Source of the DNA: CAZCZR01 sp964503455
GTDB lineage: Bacteria; Bacillota; Clostridia; UBA1381
Direction of reading: 5' to 3'
Length of the DNA: 46,763 nt
Assembly: GCA_964503455.1 (NCBI GenBank)
Contig: CAZCZR010000007.1
Span: forward strand, 1-46,763
Part shown: one piece after another, positions 1 through 7,978 of the stretch
How positions within the stretch are numbered: position 1 is the stretch's first letter
Layout of the letters: every line of letters starts with the position of its first letter
Notes under the pieces: generated by a model
What the model saw: only the letters and a program-made list of their open reading frames with translations
Told to the model about the DNA's origin: nothing
Database searches by the model: none
Program-made: the position numbers and the translations under genes

Positions 1-2
1 TT

Positions 3-2084
3 ATGAAAGAAAAGCTAATATCCGAACAGGAGTCCTGCAGCTGCTGCGGGCATGAACACGAGCATGAACACGAGCATGAACATGAGCATGAGCATGAACA
101 CGAGCATGAGCATGAACACGAGCATGAGCATGAACATCATCACCATGAGCATCACCATGAGCATCACCATGACGATTGCTGCGGACACGATCACTGTCAC
201 GGAGATGAGTGCGGCTGCGGGCATGATCACGAGGCCGAGGTTGATATAAAGAATCTCGGTATACGTCTTGGCATAGGGATCGTGTTTTTTGCCGCCGGAT
301 TTTTCCTGCCTTATCCGATGATATGGTATCTTATCGCATACGCCGTATTCGGATATGATATAATCATAGACGCGGTGAAAAATCTTTTCAAGGGGCATAT
401 GCTTGACGAGCATTTTCTGATGGCTGTTGCCTCGATAGCGGCTATCGGCATAGGCGATTACCGCGAAGGGGCCGCCGTGGTGCTGTTTTATCAGATAGGC
501 GAGGCGCTTCAGTCGATCGCCGTAAGAAGATCCAAAAAATCCATAAACGATCTTTTGGATAATCATCCCGAATACGCGACCTTGCGCGAAGCGGACGGCA
601 CCGAGCGCAGAGTATCTCCCGACGAGGTGAGCGCGGGCAGCATAGTAATAGTGCGTCCAGGGGAGAAGATCCCTCTTGACGGGATAGTCGAATCGGGCAG
701 CGCTTACGTTGATTTGTCCGTGCTTACGGGCGAACACGTTCCCGTAAAAGCCGATACGGGCGACAAGGTTTCCGCCGGAGGCGTTACCCGCGACGGTGTG
801 CTTGTTATCAAAACCACAGCCTCTTACAAGGATTCGACATTGAGCCGCATCCTTGATATGGTGCGCAGCTCCGAGTCAAAAAAATCGAAGTCGGAGCGTT
901 TTATCACGGTATTTTCAAAGTACTACACCCCCATAGTTGTCGGGTTTGCGGTATTTCTCGCTGTGGTAATGCCGTTTTTCACAGGACGCAATTTCAGCAG
1001 CTGGATATACAAGGCGGCGGTGTTCCTTGTGGTATCGTGTCCGTGCGCTCTTATAATATCGGTCCCGCTCGGATTTTTCGCGGGGATAGGCTGCGCGTCC
1101 AAAAACGGTATTCTTATAAAGGGCAGCACGTATATAGAGCGTTTGGCGAAGCTGAAAACCGTCGCTTTCGATAAAACGGGCACTTTAACGAAGGGCATAT
1201 TTGAGGTGACCGAAATTTCGGGCGGCGATGAGCTTTTAAGGCTCACCGCGTATGCGGAGCATTTCTCCAACCACCCGATAGCAAAGGCGGTCAAAAACCG
1301 TTACGGCAAACCCGTTGACGCTGCGCTGATCTCCGGCTATACCGAAACAGCGGGCAAAGGCATATGCGCCTCCGTTGACGGCAGACGCGTTATCGCCGGA
1401 AACGCGAAGCTTATGCGCGACTACGGCGTAAAATTCAAGGAGATACACTCGTCCGGCTCCGTTATCCACACGGCTGCGGAGGGTGCGGACGGTTTTGAGT
1501 ACCTCGGTCATATAATCATCTCCGACGTGATAAAGGAAAACGCGGCGGATTCGCTTGACAGGCTTTCGGCAAAGGGTATTTCTTCAATGATGCTCACCGG
1601 CGACATATCGTCAAGCGCGGACTCCACGGCAAAGGCTCTCGGCATTGACAGCGTGTACTCCGAGCTGCTCCCCGACGACAAGGTGCATATTATAGAGGAT
1701 AAGCTCAAGGAAAACAGCGGCGTTCTCGCGTTTGTCGGCGACGGCATAAACGACGCGCCGGTGCTTGCAATAGCCGACGTGGGCATAGCCATGGGCGGCG
1801 CCGGAAGCGACAGCGCCATCGAAGCCGCGGACGTCGTGATTATGAACGATTCTATCGCCAAGCTGCCGCAGGCTGTGGATATTTCACGCTATACCATGCG
1901 GGTAATAAAACAGAATGTTGTATTTATTCTCGCGGCGAAGCTTATAGTCATGGCGCTCAATCTGGCGGGAATATCCTCGATGTGGATGGCGGTGTTCGCC
2001 GACGTCGGGGTAGCTGTAATAGCGATACTTTCATGTATGAGAATATTCCGCTCACACATCGCGGGCAAAACGCATAGTATATAA
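3..2084 (+). CDS. P1B-type heavy-metal-translocating ATPase with His-Glu-rich N-terminus
   Basis: A membrane pump that uses ATP to move soft or transition metal ions (Zn, Cd, Co or Pb type) across the membrane, probably outward. Visible motifs: the metal-binding membrane motif CPC at residues 346-348, the actuator TGE at 242-244, the phosphorylated DKTGT at 390-394, an HP motif (NHPIAKAV) and the hinge GDGINDAP near 579. The CPC motif and family resemblance point to the ZntA/CadA group rather than copper pumps. In place of a usual ferredoxin-like metal-binding domain, residues 17-76 are almost only His, Glu, Asp and Cys: 14 His-Glu pairs (17-44), then His clusters and CC/CHGDECGC motifs. Length 693 is normal for the family. 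The ATG is two bases from the window edge, so its promoter is not visible. A terminator follows. Exact metal unknown. Confidence 0.93.
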   Translation: MKEKLISEQESCSCCGHEHEHEHEHEHEHEHEHEHEHEHEHEHEHHHHEHHHEHHHDDCCGHDHCHGDECGCGHDHEAEVDIKNLGIRLGIGIVFFAAGFFLPYPMIWYLIAYAVFGYDIIIDAVKNLFKGHMLDEHFLMAVASIAAIGIGDYREGAAVVLFYQIGEALQSIAVRRSKKSINDLLDNHPEYATLREADGTERRVSPDEVSAGSIVIVRPGEKIPLDGIVESGSAYVDLSVLTGEHVPVKADTGDKVSAGGVTRDGVLVIKTTASYKDSTLSRILDMVRSSESKKSKSERFITVFSKYYTPIVVGFAVFLAVVMPFFTGRNFSSWIYKAAVFLVVSCPCALIISVPLGFFAGIGCASKNGILIKGSTYIERLAKLKTVAFDKTGTLTKGIFEVTEISGGDELLRLTAYAEHFSNHPIAKAVKNRYGKPVDAALISGYTETAGKGICASVDGRRVIAGNAKLMRDYGVKFKEIHSSGSVIHTAAEGADGFEYLGHIIISDVIKENAADSLDRLSAKGISSMMLTGDISSSADSTAKALGIDSVYSELLPDDKVHIIEDKLKENSGVLAFVGDGINDAPVLAIADVGIAMGGAGSDSAIEAADVVIMNDSIAKLPQAVDISRYTMRVIKQNVVFILAAKLIVMALNLAGISSMWMAVFADVGVAVIAILSCMRIFRSHIAGKTHSI
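51..230 (+). repeat. Hexanucleotide-type tandem repeat encoding (His-Glu)n
   Basis: A low-complexity block built of CATGAR and CACGAG hexamers at 51-134, then CAT/CAC-rich sequence to about 230. It lies in frame inside the metal ATPase gene and encodes its His-rich metal-binding tail. Such repeats gain or lose units by slippage without breaking the frame. Alternation of CAT/CAC and GAA/GAG keeps the repeat imperfect at the DNA level while the protein repeat is perfect through 14 units. Confidence 0.9.
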
Positions 2085-2130
2085 CGCATAATATATAATG
2101 AAAGCGCGTCCCTCGCGGGCGCGGGTTTCG

Positions 2131-2162
2131 GGGCCGCCGATATTCAGGCGGTCCCGTTTTTT
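2131..2162 (+). terminator. Rho-independent terminator after the metal ATPase
   Basis: The arms GGGCCGCC and GGCGGTCCC pair with a single bulged base around an 8-base loop, followed by CG and six T. It lies 47 bases after the ATPase stop and just before the 3' end of the convergent asparagine synthetase gene. Confidence 0.75.
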
Positions 2163-2176
2163 AACATCCCCCGTTT

Positions 2177-4015
2177 TTATACTATTCTCGGCGAATATAT
2201 CCTCAGCCAATACTCCACCTGAAGCAGAAATCCTATAAACTGCGGGCCCGCCATAAGCTGGCCGAAAAACGGCTTGCCGTAGTCAAAGCTGCCCGTCAGT
2301 ATTCCTTCAAGCTTCCTTTTGTCCGCAAAAGCCGTTATCCTTGCGGACGGGTCGCTGATAACCTCCCCAAGCTTCTTTTTTACCGCAGCCTCATAGTGCG
2401 GATCGTGAGTTTTCGGGTACGGACTTTTCCTTCGGAGGCGCACATCCTCAGGCAGTATGCCGACAAGCGCCTCCCGCAGAATGTTTTTTGACACATTGTT
2501 CCTGTTCTTCATCTCCCACGGTATGTTCCATACGTACTCCACCAGTGAGCAGTCGCAAAACGGCACCCTGACCTCCAGTCCGCTTGCCATGCTCATTCTG
2601 TCCTTGCGGTCGAGAAGGTTTGTCATAAACGATCTTAAATTAAGCCATGATATTTCCCGCCGGCGCTTTTCTTCGGGACTGTCGGAATTAAGCGCCGGCG
2701 TAAGAGAGAGAAGCTCTGAATAGCGTCTTTTTGAATACCCCTCAAGGTCGAGCGTTTCGCGCACGGCGTCAAGCAGCACACCGTTTCTTATCCCCATATC
2801 GTAGCACCACGGGAAAGCCTGCGTTTCAAACGCGTGTCTGTCGCGAAACCACGGATACCCTCCGAAAATCTCGTCGGAGCATTCCCCCGAAAGCACCACC
2901 GTATGATTTTTCTTCACCTCGCGGCAGAAGTACAAAAGCGACGCGTCCACGTCCGCCATCCCCGGCAGATCCTTCGCGCGCACAGCCTCCTCAAGATACC
3001 CTATCATACTCTCGTTGTCGCACTCAAGATACGTGTGATTTGTTGAAAACTCCTCCGTCATGCGCCCCACCCAGTAGGGGTCGCTGTCCGGCTGAAACGC
3101 CGAGGGCTTAAAATACCTGTCATTATCCTTATAGTCAAAGGAATACGTGGCAAGCGAGGCGGTTTCCCCCGCGCTTACAGCCGTTATGGCGCTTGAGTCA
3201 AGTCCTCCCGAAAGGAACGTTGCTATCGGCACATCGGACACAAGCTGACGCTTTACCGCGTCGGTGAACAGATACCTCACCTTCTCCACCGTGTCGGCGT
3301 AGCTGTCGGTATGCTCCCTGCTTTCAAGGCGCCAGTATTCGCGCACGCGTATGCCCTTCGGCGACAGCGTCATGCACTCCGCCGGCTTCACCTCGTACAC
3401 GTCCTTAAACACTCCGCAGCCCATGCTTCTTGCCGGCGATATTGCGAACAGCTCCGCAAGTCCGTCCCTGTCTATTCTTGCCTCAAAGCCGGGATATTCA
3501 AGCAGCGCCTTTATCTCCGAGGCGAATATAAACGTATCGCCAAGCTGCGTGTAAAACAGCGGCTTCACTCCGAAACGGTCCCTTGCCAAAAATGCCGCGC
3601 ATCTCATGGAATCCCATATGCAAAAGGCGTATATGCCGTCTAAATATTCCGCGCACTTATCCCCGAAATGCACGTACATCATCAGCGCCACCTCCGTATC
3701 GGAATGTGTCGTGAAGCGGTAGCCGAAGCCTTCAAGCATTTTCCTCAGCTTGCCGGTGTTGTACAGCTCGCCGTTATACGTTATCACAAAATCATAGCCG
3801 CAGACTGTGCGTTTCATCGGCTGTCTGCCTCCCTCCGGATCTATTACCGCCAGACGCGCGTGGGAAAATACGGCGTTCTCGCCCACCCATTCCTCGGCGG
3901 CGTCGGGGCCTCTGTGACGAAGCGCCGCGCCCATACGCTCCGCCGTTTCAGCCGCCGCAGCGCTCTCCCTTGTGAAATTTTTTCCGAAATTGATAAAACC
4001 CGCTATTCCGCACAT
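2177..4015 (-). CDS. asnB: Asparagine synthase (glutamine-hydrolysing)
   Basis: Makes asparagine from aspartate, ATP and glutamine in the cytosol. The protein starts MCGIAGF, so Cys2 is free after Met removal to act as the glutaminase nucleophile, as in all class II amidotransferases. The N-terminal glutaminase half (about 1-200, with the RHRGPDAAEEW stretch) is followed by the synthetase half with the PP-loop SGGLDSS near residues 268-274. Length 612 is usual for the Bacillus/Clostridium AsnB type. It starts 39 bases after the M50 peptidase gene on the same strand, with GGAGG upstream of the ATG, so the two may be cotranscribed. I see no clear promoter or T-box leader of its own. Confidence 0.95.
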   Translation of the reverse strand: MCGIAGFINFGKNFTRESAAAAETAERMGAALRHRGPDAAEEWVGENAVFSHARLAVIDPEGGRQPMKRTVCGYDFVITYNGELYNTGKLRKMLEGFGYRFTTHSDTEVALMMYVHFGDKCAEYLDGIYAFCIWDSMRCAAFLARDRFGVKPLFYTQLGDTFIFASEIKALLEYPGFEARIDRDGLAELFAISPARSMGCGVFKDVYEVKPAECMTLSPKGIRVREYWRLESREHTDSYADTVEKVRYLFTDAVKRQLVSDVPIATFLSGGLDSSAITAVSAGETASLATYSFDYKDNDRYFKPSAFQPDSDPYWVGRMTEEFSTNHTYLECDNESMIGYLEEAVRAKDLPGMADVDASLLYFCREVKKNHTVVLSGECSDEIFGGYPWFRDRHAFETQAFPWCYDMGIRNGVLLDAVRETLDLEGYSKRRYSELLSLTPALNSDSPEEKRRREISWLNLRSFMTNLLDRKDRMSMASGLEVRVPFCDCSLVEYVWNIPWEMKNRNNVSKNILREALVGILPEDVRLRRKSPYPKTHDPHYEAAVKKKLGEVISDPSARITAFADKRKLEGILTGSFDYGKPFFGQLMAGPQFIGFLLQVEYWLRIYSPRIV

Positions 4016-4054
4016 ACCGCAAAACCTCCGTCATTATTATATACTCGGCGCAAA

Positions 4055-4822
4055 TCATTTAAGCAAGCTATCTATCACCTGCCGCTCCGTTATAACCTCC
4101 TTTACCGCGCCGTCGCCGTCCACTATAAGCAGCACCGTATACGTGCCGGTGGTGAACTCCGCCGCGCGTTTTCTCATATCCTCGTTCTCCCCCGCCACTC
4201 GCACGACCGCGCGTCTGCCGCCAAGGCGTTTTGACCTGTAATTCACCAGCTCTTTTATAAAATCCGTATCGTATTTTTCCTTTTGCGTGAGAATGTTTCC
4301 CGCAAGGAATATGACAAGGCATATAAACGAGTAGCTGACGCCGTTTCTGTTTACCGCCATGATAGCGGCTATCGCCATTATCCCTATAAAAAAGCACGTC
4401 ACCGAACGCATGATAAACATCGTCCGTTTCATGCCTATCCTGCATATAAGCAGCTTTTTTAATATTATCCCGCCGTCAAGCGGCAGCACCGGCAGCATAT
4501 TCATCGCAAACAGCATAATATTGCACATATAAAACCAGCGCCACCGTTCGGCGTCCGCTCCGAATATTCTTACGGCAGCGACGCCCGAAAGCGCGAGCAG
4601 TATATTTGCAAACGGGCCCGCAAGATAGAGTATCACCTCCTCCGCAGTGCCGTATATATACCGGTTTTTCAGCTTCAGATTCAGCCCGAAGGGCAGCAGT
4701 GTGACGCGCGATACCTTTAACCCTATCAGCTTAGCCGCCACAAGATGCGCCGCCTCATGCACCGTCATGGACAGATACGCCGCCGCTGCCGTTCCGAGAG
4801 TTCTGTTAAACCGGCAAAGCAC
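4055..4822 (-). CDS. Membrane metalloprotease, M50 family (SpoIVFB-like)
   Basis: An intramembrane zinc protease of the site-2 protease group. The zinc-binding HEAAH motif is at residues 22-26 from this GTG start, and the second motif LDGG near 116 supplies the further metal ligand. Several hydrophobic segments surround them, and the C-terminal part (after about 160) looks like the cytosolic CBS-type domain of SpoIVFB. In Bacillus SpoIVFB cleaves pro-sigma-K in the mother cell; here that is inference, and no SpoIVFA partner lies next to it. The start is uncertain: the same frame stays open upstream to about 4906 and codes for a hydrophobic segment (YIYISALTPILFVL) that the family needs before HEXXH, but has no ATG, GTG or TTG there. 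An AUA at 4874-4876 lies 10 bases after GGGAGG. Likely cotranscribed with asnB. Confidence 0.82.
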   Translation of the reverse strand: MLCRFNRTLGTAAAAYLSMTVHEAAHLVAAKLIGLKVSRVTLLPFGLNLKLKNRYIYGTAEEVILYLAGPFANILLALSGVAAVRIFGADAERWRWFYMCNIMLFAMNMLPVLPLDGGIILKKLLICRIGMKRTMFIMRSVTCFFIGIMAIAAIMAVNRNGVSYSFICLVIFLAGNILTQKEKYDTDFIKELVNYRSKRLGGRRAVVRVAGENEDMRKRAAEFTTGTYTVLLIVDGDGAVKEVITERQVIDSLLK

Positions 4823-4979
4823 AAACAGAATCGGCGTCAGCGCGCTTATGTATATGTATTTCGTAACCCGTATTATATCGCACTCGCCTCCCTCAAAAGC
4901 CGCGCCGCCTTAATCCCCGCTTTTACAGATATATTCCGTCCCTTGCCGAAAAAGAACACATATGCTTTTTCGCGGCAAT

Positions 4980-5016
4980 AAAAAAACGGCCGCCTCCGAC
5001 AGCCGGGGACAGCCGC
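4980..5016 (-). terminator. Terminator after the ferredoxin gene
   Basis: On the minus strand a CGGCTGT arm pairs with GCGGCCG (with G-U pairs) around a GC-rich loop and is followed directly by seven T. It begins about 17 bases after the ferredoxin stop. Confidence 0.65.
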
Positions 5017-5032
5017 TTTAGATCATGTGAAA

Positions 5033-5203
5033 TCACGCCTGTGAAGGAGCGCCTACGGGACAAACACCTGCGCAAGCTCCGCACTCGATACAATTATCGG
5101 AATCGATAACGTACTTTGCATCACCCTCGCTGATAGCGCTTACGGGACATTCGGCAGCGCAAGCTCCGCAGCTGATGCAGTCATCTGAAATAGCGTATGC
5201 CAT
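5033..5203 (-). CDS. Small 2x[4Fe-4S] ferredoxin
   Basis: A 56-residue clostridial-type ferredoxin, a soluble low-potential electron carrier for enzymes such as pyruvate:ferredoxin oxidoreductase and [FeFe]-hydrogenase. Two near-identical cluster motifs are visible: CISCGACAAECP at about residues 9-20 and CIECGACAGVCP at about 38-49, eight cysteines in total, giving the internal two-fold repeat typical of the family. The ATG follows AAGGAGGTG with a 7-base spacer, and a consensus-like sigma-A promoter lies upstream. It is a monocistronic unit with its own terminator. hydF elsewhere in the window agrees with a fermentative hydrogen-producing metabolism. Confidence 0.95.
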   Translation of the reverse strand: MAYAISDDCISCGACAAECPVSAISEGDAKYVIDSDNCIECGACAGVCPVGAPSQA

Positions 5204-5257
5204 TGAAATACACCTCCTTCATTGTTATTTCTTGAACTCTTCCCGTTCATTAAAGCT

Positions 5258-5286
5258 ATTATACCATACAACTTTAAAAAAATCAA
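5258..5286 (-). promoter_or_regulatory. Sigma-A promoter of the ferredoxin gene
   Basis: On the minus strand TTGATT (5281-5286), a 17-base spacer and a perfect TATAAT (5258-5263). The start of transcription would lie about 50 bases before the ferredoxin ATG. Confidence 0.75.
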
Positions 5287-5305
5287 GTGTTTTTTTATTT
5301 CCGAT

Positions 5306-5332
5306 GTATAAACGCAAAATTTTTCATATAGT
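5306..5332 (+). promoter_or_regulatory. Possible sigma-E-type promoter of yqfC-yqfD
   Basis: GTATAAA (5306-5312), 12 bases, then CATATAGT (5325-5332) resembles the mother-cell sigma-E consensus, with a spacer slightly short. In Bacillus yqfC and yqfD belong to the sigma-E regulon. A TATAAT at 5333-5338 has no good -35, which favours the sporulation promoter, but the match is weak. Confidence 0.35.
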
Positions 5333-5364
5333 TATAATTATGACGCTCAAGGAAGGTGATCAAC

Positions 5365-5640
5365 GTGAAAAACAAGCAAGGCGTGGCAAACGCCTGCGAA
5401 AGACTCGGCATCCCCGCCGACGCGGTAGTGCGTATGCCGCGTATACAGCTTGTCGGAAGCATCAGCCTGTACGCCGAAAATTACGAGCTTATAACAGAAT
5501 ACACCGACAAGCGGATGATCCTCGCCGCAAAGGACGGTTTTGTCGAAATATCCGGCAGCGGTTTGCGCATCGCGGAGGCTTGCGGGCGGAATCTTTCGGT
5601 AAAGGGGAATATCGCGTCGGTGATTTTTACGGAAAACTAA
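5365..5640 (+). CDS. yqfC: Sporulation protein YqfC
   Basis: A 91-residue protein of the YqfC/YabP-like family, made in the mother cell in Bacillus; its molecular role is not known. The sequence shows the family pattern: a short helix, then repeated beta strands (VRMPRIQLVGSISLYAENY, GFVEISGSGLRI, NLSVKGNIASVIF). I chose the GTG at 5365 because AAGGAAGGTGAT lies just upstream; a GTG at 5356 in the same frame would sit inside that ribosome site. yqfD follows 21 bases later, the normal partner in Firmicutes, and the pair begins the yqfC-yqfD-phoH-ybeY-dgkA-cdd-era-recO run. Confidence 0.88.
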   Translation: MKNKQGVANACERLGIPADAVVRMPRIQLVGSISLYAENYELITEYTDKRMILAAKDGFVEISGSGLRIAEACGRNLSVKGNIASVIFTEN

Positions 5641-5661
5641 AAAAACCGGAGATTTTTTGAA

Positions 5662-6879
5662 ATGTTTTTAAATAAAGTCTTTTATTTTTTGAAAGGATAT
5701 GTTATAATAGAAATAACAGGTTCCGGCTCGGAGAGGTTTTTAAACATCTGCCTGCACAGAGGCATCAGGCTTTACGATATAAACCGCGCCGGCGGCAGCG
5801 TTTTGTGCCGCATAAGCGCGGCGGATTTCTTTATGCTTCGTCCGATCGCGAAAAAGTCCGGCGTCGGGGTACATATACTCAAAAAGCGTTCGCCGGCGCT
5901 TTTTATCGGGCGCGCACTCGGCAGATACGTTTTCTGGGCGGGGCTGGCGGTGTCGGCGGCGGTCATTATACTGTCGTCGCGGTTTGTATGGACGGTGGAC
6001 GTTATCGGGAACGAAAGCGTTGACAAGGCCGAAATACTCGCTGTCCTTGAAAGGCACGGCGTAAAGCCGGGGGTTCGGCTTTCATCTCTGCCGGACGGGA
6101 AAAGTCTTAAGGAATCGGTCGTGAGCGAGGTGCCGCGCCTCTCGTGGGCATGGGTGCATATGAAAGGCTCAAAGGTGATCGCCGAGGTGCGCGAGGGCAA
6201 GGAAGGCGCGCCTGTCATCGACAGGTCAAAGCCGTGCGACATCGAAGCCGCCAAGGACGGTCTTATAACAAAGATCATCACCCTTTCCGGCGAGGCCGTA
6301 ACGGAAGCGGGTAATGCCGTCACAGCGGGAGAGACCGTTATCTCCGGCATTGTCGATACGCGGTTTAAATTCGAAACCGAGCCGCGCCGGATGCTGACCC
6401 ACGCCGACGGCAAGGTCTATGCGCGGACGTACTATGAGGAAAGCGGCGAATACAAGCTTTTTTCCGAATCCCGCCCGCCGACGGGGAATCGCCGTACCGT
6501 ATGGTCGGCGGAAATATTTTCAAAGACACTGTGTCCCTTTAAAGGCGGCGTTTTTGAAAGCTGCAGCATATCCGAGGAGCGGCGCGAGCTTAGGATATTC
6601 GGTTATTATACGGGCATATCGCTCATAAAAACCGTCTATACCGAGGTCGATCCCGTAAAAGAGCCTATACCGGAGGACACCGCCGCGGAGCTTGCGAAAA
6701 ACGAGCTTGAGAAAAAAATAAGCGCCAAGCTTCTCCCCGGTGCGGTAAAAAAGGATGAAAAGCTAACCTCGCGCAGAATCGATGACGAAACGCTTTTGGT
6801 GACTCTCGAAATGGAATTTGAGGAGGAAATCGGCAGGCAGGCTGCCGTAAAGGATCGCGCTCTCGCCTCTGCGGATTAA
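5662..6879 (+). CDS. yqfD: Sporulation protein YqfD
   Basis: A 405-residue membrane protein of the YqfD family (stage IV sporulation in Bacillus, mother-cell expressed). The N-terminal cytosolic part (about 1-88, starting MFLNKVFYFLKGYVIIEITG) is followed by one membrane helix at about 92-110 (YVFWAGLAVSAAVIILSSRF), then a POTRA-like segment (VWTVDVIGNESVDKAEILAVLERHGVKPG cut here into VWTVDVIGNE and the following helix) and a long beta-rich outer region. Length and architecture match the family. It follows yqfC by 21 bases and precedes phoH by 67 bases. The C-terminal 20 residues are charged and not recognised as a domain. Confidence 0.88.
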   Translation: MFLNKVFYFLKGYVIIEITGSGSERFLNICLHRGIRLYDINRAGGSVLCRISAADFFMLRPIAKKSGVGVHILKKRSPALFIGRALGRYVFWAGLAVSAAVIILSSRFVWTVDVIGNESVDKAEILAVLERHGVKPGVRLSSLPDGKSLKESVVSEVPRLSWAWVHMKGSKVIAEVREGKEGAPVIDRSKPCDIEAAKDGLITKIITLSGEAVTEAGNAVTAGETVISGIVDTRFKFETEPRRMLTHADGKVYARTYYEESGEYKLFSESRPPTGNRRTVWSAEIFSKTLCPFKGGVFESCSISEERRELRIFGYYTGISLIKTVYTEVDPVKEPIPEDTAAELAKNELEKKISAKLLPGAVKKDEKLTSRRIDDETLLVTLEMEFEEEIGRQAAVKDRALASAD

Positions 6880-6894
6880 AAACCCGCCGCGCGG

Positions 6895-6940
6895 CAATAC
6901 CAAGCTACAATACCAAGCTACAATACAAAACTACAATATA
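6895..6940 (+). repeat. 13-base tandem repeat between yqfD and phoH
   Basis: Two identical copies of CAATACCAAGCTA (6895-6907 and 6908-6920), a third with two or three changes (CAATACAAAACTA, 6921-6933) and a partial fourth. It fills most of the 67-base gap in front of phoH, ends just before the phoH ribosome site and has no obvious coding role. Confidence 0.85.
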
Positions 6941-6946
6941 CCTAAG

Positions 6947-7978
6947 GTGCTGATAAAATTGCTTCAAAGAGAAATTTCACTGCCGGAGAGCTTCGATACA
7001 GCGGCTCTTTTCGGCAGCTTCGATGAAAATATAAAAACCCTTGAAAAGGCTATGGGCATAAAAATATCCATAGGCAGCGGCAGCCTGCGTCTTTCGGGCG
7101 ATGAGGACGGGGTGGAGGACGCGGACAAGGTGCTTGAGATTCTTATACGTCTTGTCGCCGGCGGAGAGCCTATAGACGATCAGAAGCTTCTGTACGCGAT
7201 CACCATGGTGCAGGAAAACGGCGGCTTTGACATGAGGCTTCTCGGCGATGACTGCGTGGCTATAAACTCGCGCGGCAATCCGATAAAAACAAAAACCGTC
7301 GGTCAGAAAAAATACGTTGACGCGATAAGCAAAAACACCATTACCTTCGGCATCGGTCCCGCCGGCACGGGAAAGACGTATCTTGCGGTCGCAAAAGCTG
7401 TCGCCTCCTTAAAAAATAAGGAGGTAAACAGGATCATACTCACGCGTCCGGCGGTGGAAGCGGGGGAAAAGCTCGGCTTTCTGCCGGGCGATCTGCAAAA
7501 CAAGGTCGATCCGTATCTTCGTCCGCTGTATGACGGAATGTACGAGATGCTCGGAGCCGAGGGCTTTTCAAAATATCAGGAAAAGGGCATGATAGAGGTG
7601 GCGCCGCTGGCGTATATGAGAGGAAGAACCCTCGACAACGCGTTTATTATCCTTGACGAGGCGCAAAACACCACGCCCGAACAAATGAAAATGTTCCTCA
7701 CCCGCATAGGCTTCGGCTCGAAAGCTATCGTCACCGGCGACGTGACGCAGATAGATCTGCCGGACGGAAAGAGATCGGGACTTAAAGAGGTGGAGCGTAT
7801 ACTGCGCGGCATTGAGGATATAGCGTTCTGTGTCCTTACGGAAAAGGACGTTGTGCGCCATCCGCTCGTGCAGCGTATCATAACGGCATACGAGAAATAC
7901 GAAGCGAAAAAGGGAGGTAATCGCGGTGATAGAGCTTCTGATAGAGGACGAACAGCAAGTAAAAGAGCTGACTCCTGA
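6947..7978 (+). CDS. phoH: PhoH family ATPase
   Basis: A cytosolic P-loop ATPase/RNA-binding protein of the PhoH group, linked to RNA metabolism and usually encoded next to ybeY; its exact reaction is unclear. Walker A GPAGTGKT lies at about residues 136-143 and Walker B FIILDEAQN near 228-236, with a small KH-like N-terminal region. Length 343 is slightly above the usual 320 because the last residues (rich in G, R, D and S) run over the ybeY start. The given start is a GTG; a TTG at 6959, nine bases after AAGGTG, would give MLQREISLPESF and is equally possible. Its 3' end overlaps ybeY by 53 bases. Confidence 0.92.
   Translation: MLIKLLQREISLPESFDTAALFGSFDENIKTLEKAMGIKISIGSGSLRLSGDEDGVEDADKVLEILIRLVAGGEPIDDQKLLYAITMVQENGGFDMRLLGDDCVAINSRGNPIKTKTVGQKKYVDAISKNTITFGIGPAGTGKTYLAVAKAVASLKNKEVNRIILTRPAVEAGEKLGFLPGDLQNKVDPYLRPLYDGMYEMLGAEGFSKYQEKGMIEVAPLAYMRGRTLDNAFIILDEAQNTTPEQMKMFLTRIGFGSKAIVTGDVTQIDLPDGKRSGLKEVERILRGIEDIAFCVLTEKDVVRHPLVQRIITAYEKYEAKKGGNRGDRASDRGRTASKRADS

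Noticed and set aside
51..230. Possible CRISPR or satellite array
   Set aside because: Units are six bases without spacers, in frame, and encode a His-Glu tract of a real protein.
15..737. A 240-codon open frame on the minus strand under the metal ATPase
   Set aside because: It is antisense to clear ATPase motifs, and its Met-Leu-rich C-terminal part is just the mirror of the His-Glu repeat. No ribosome site or family resemblance.
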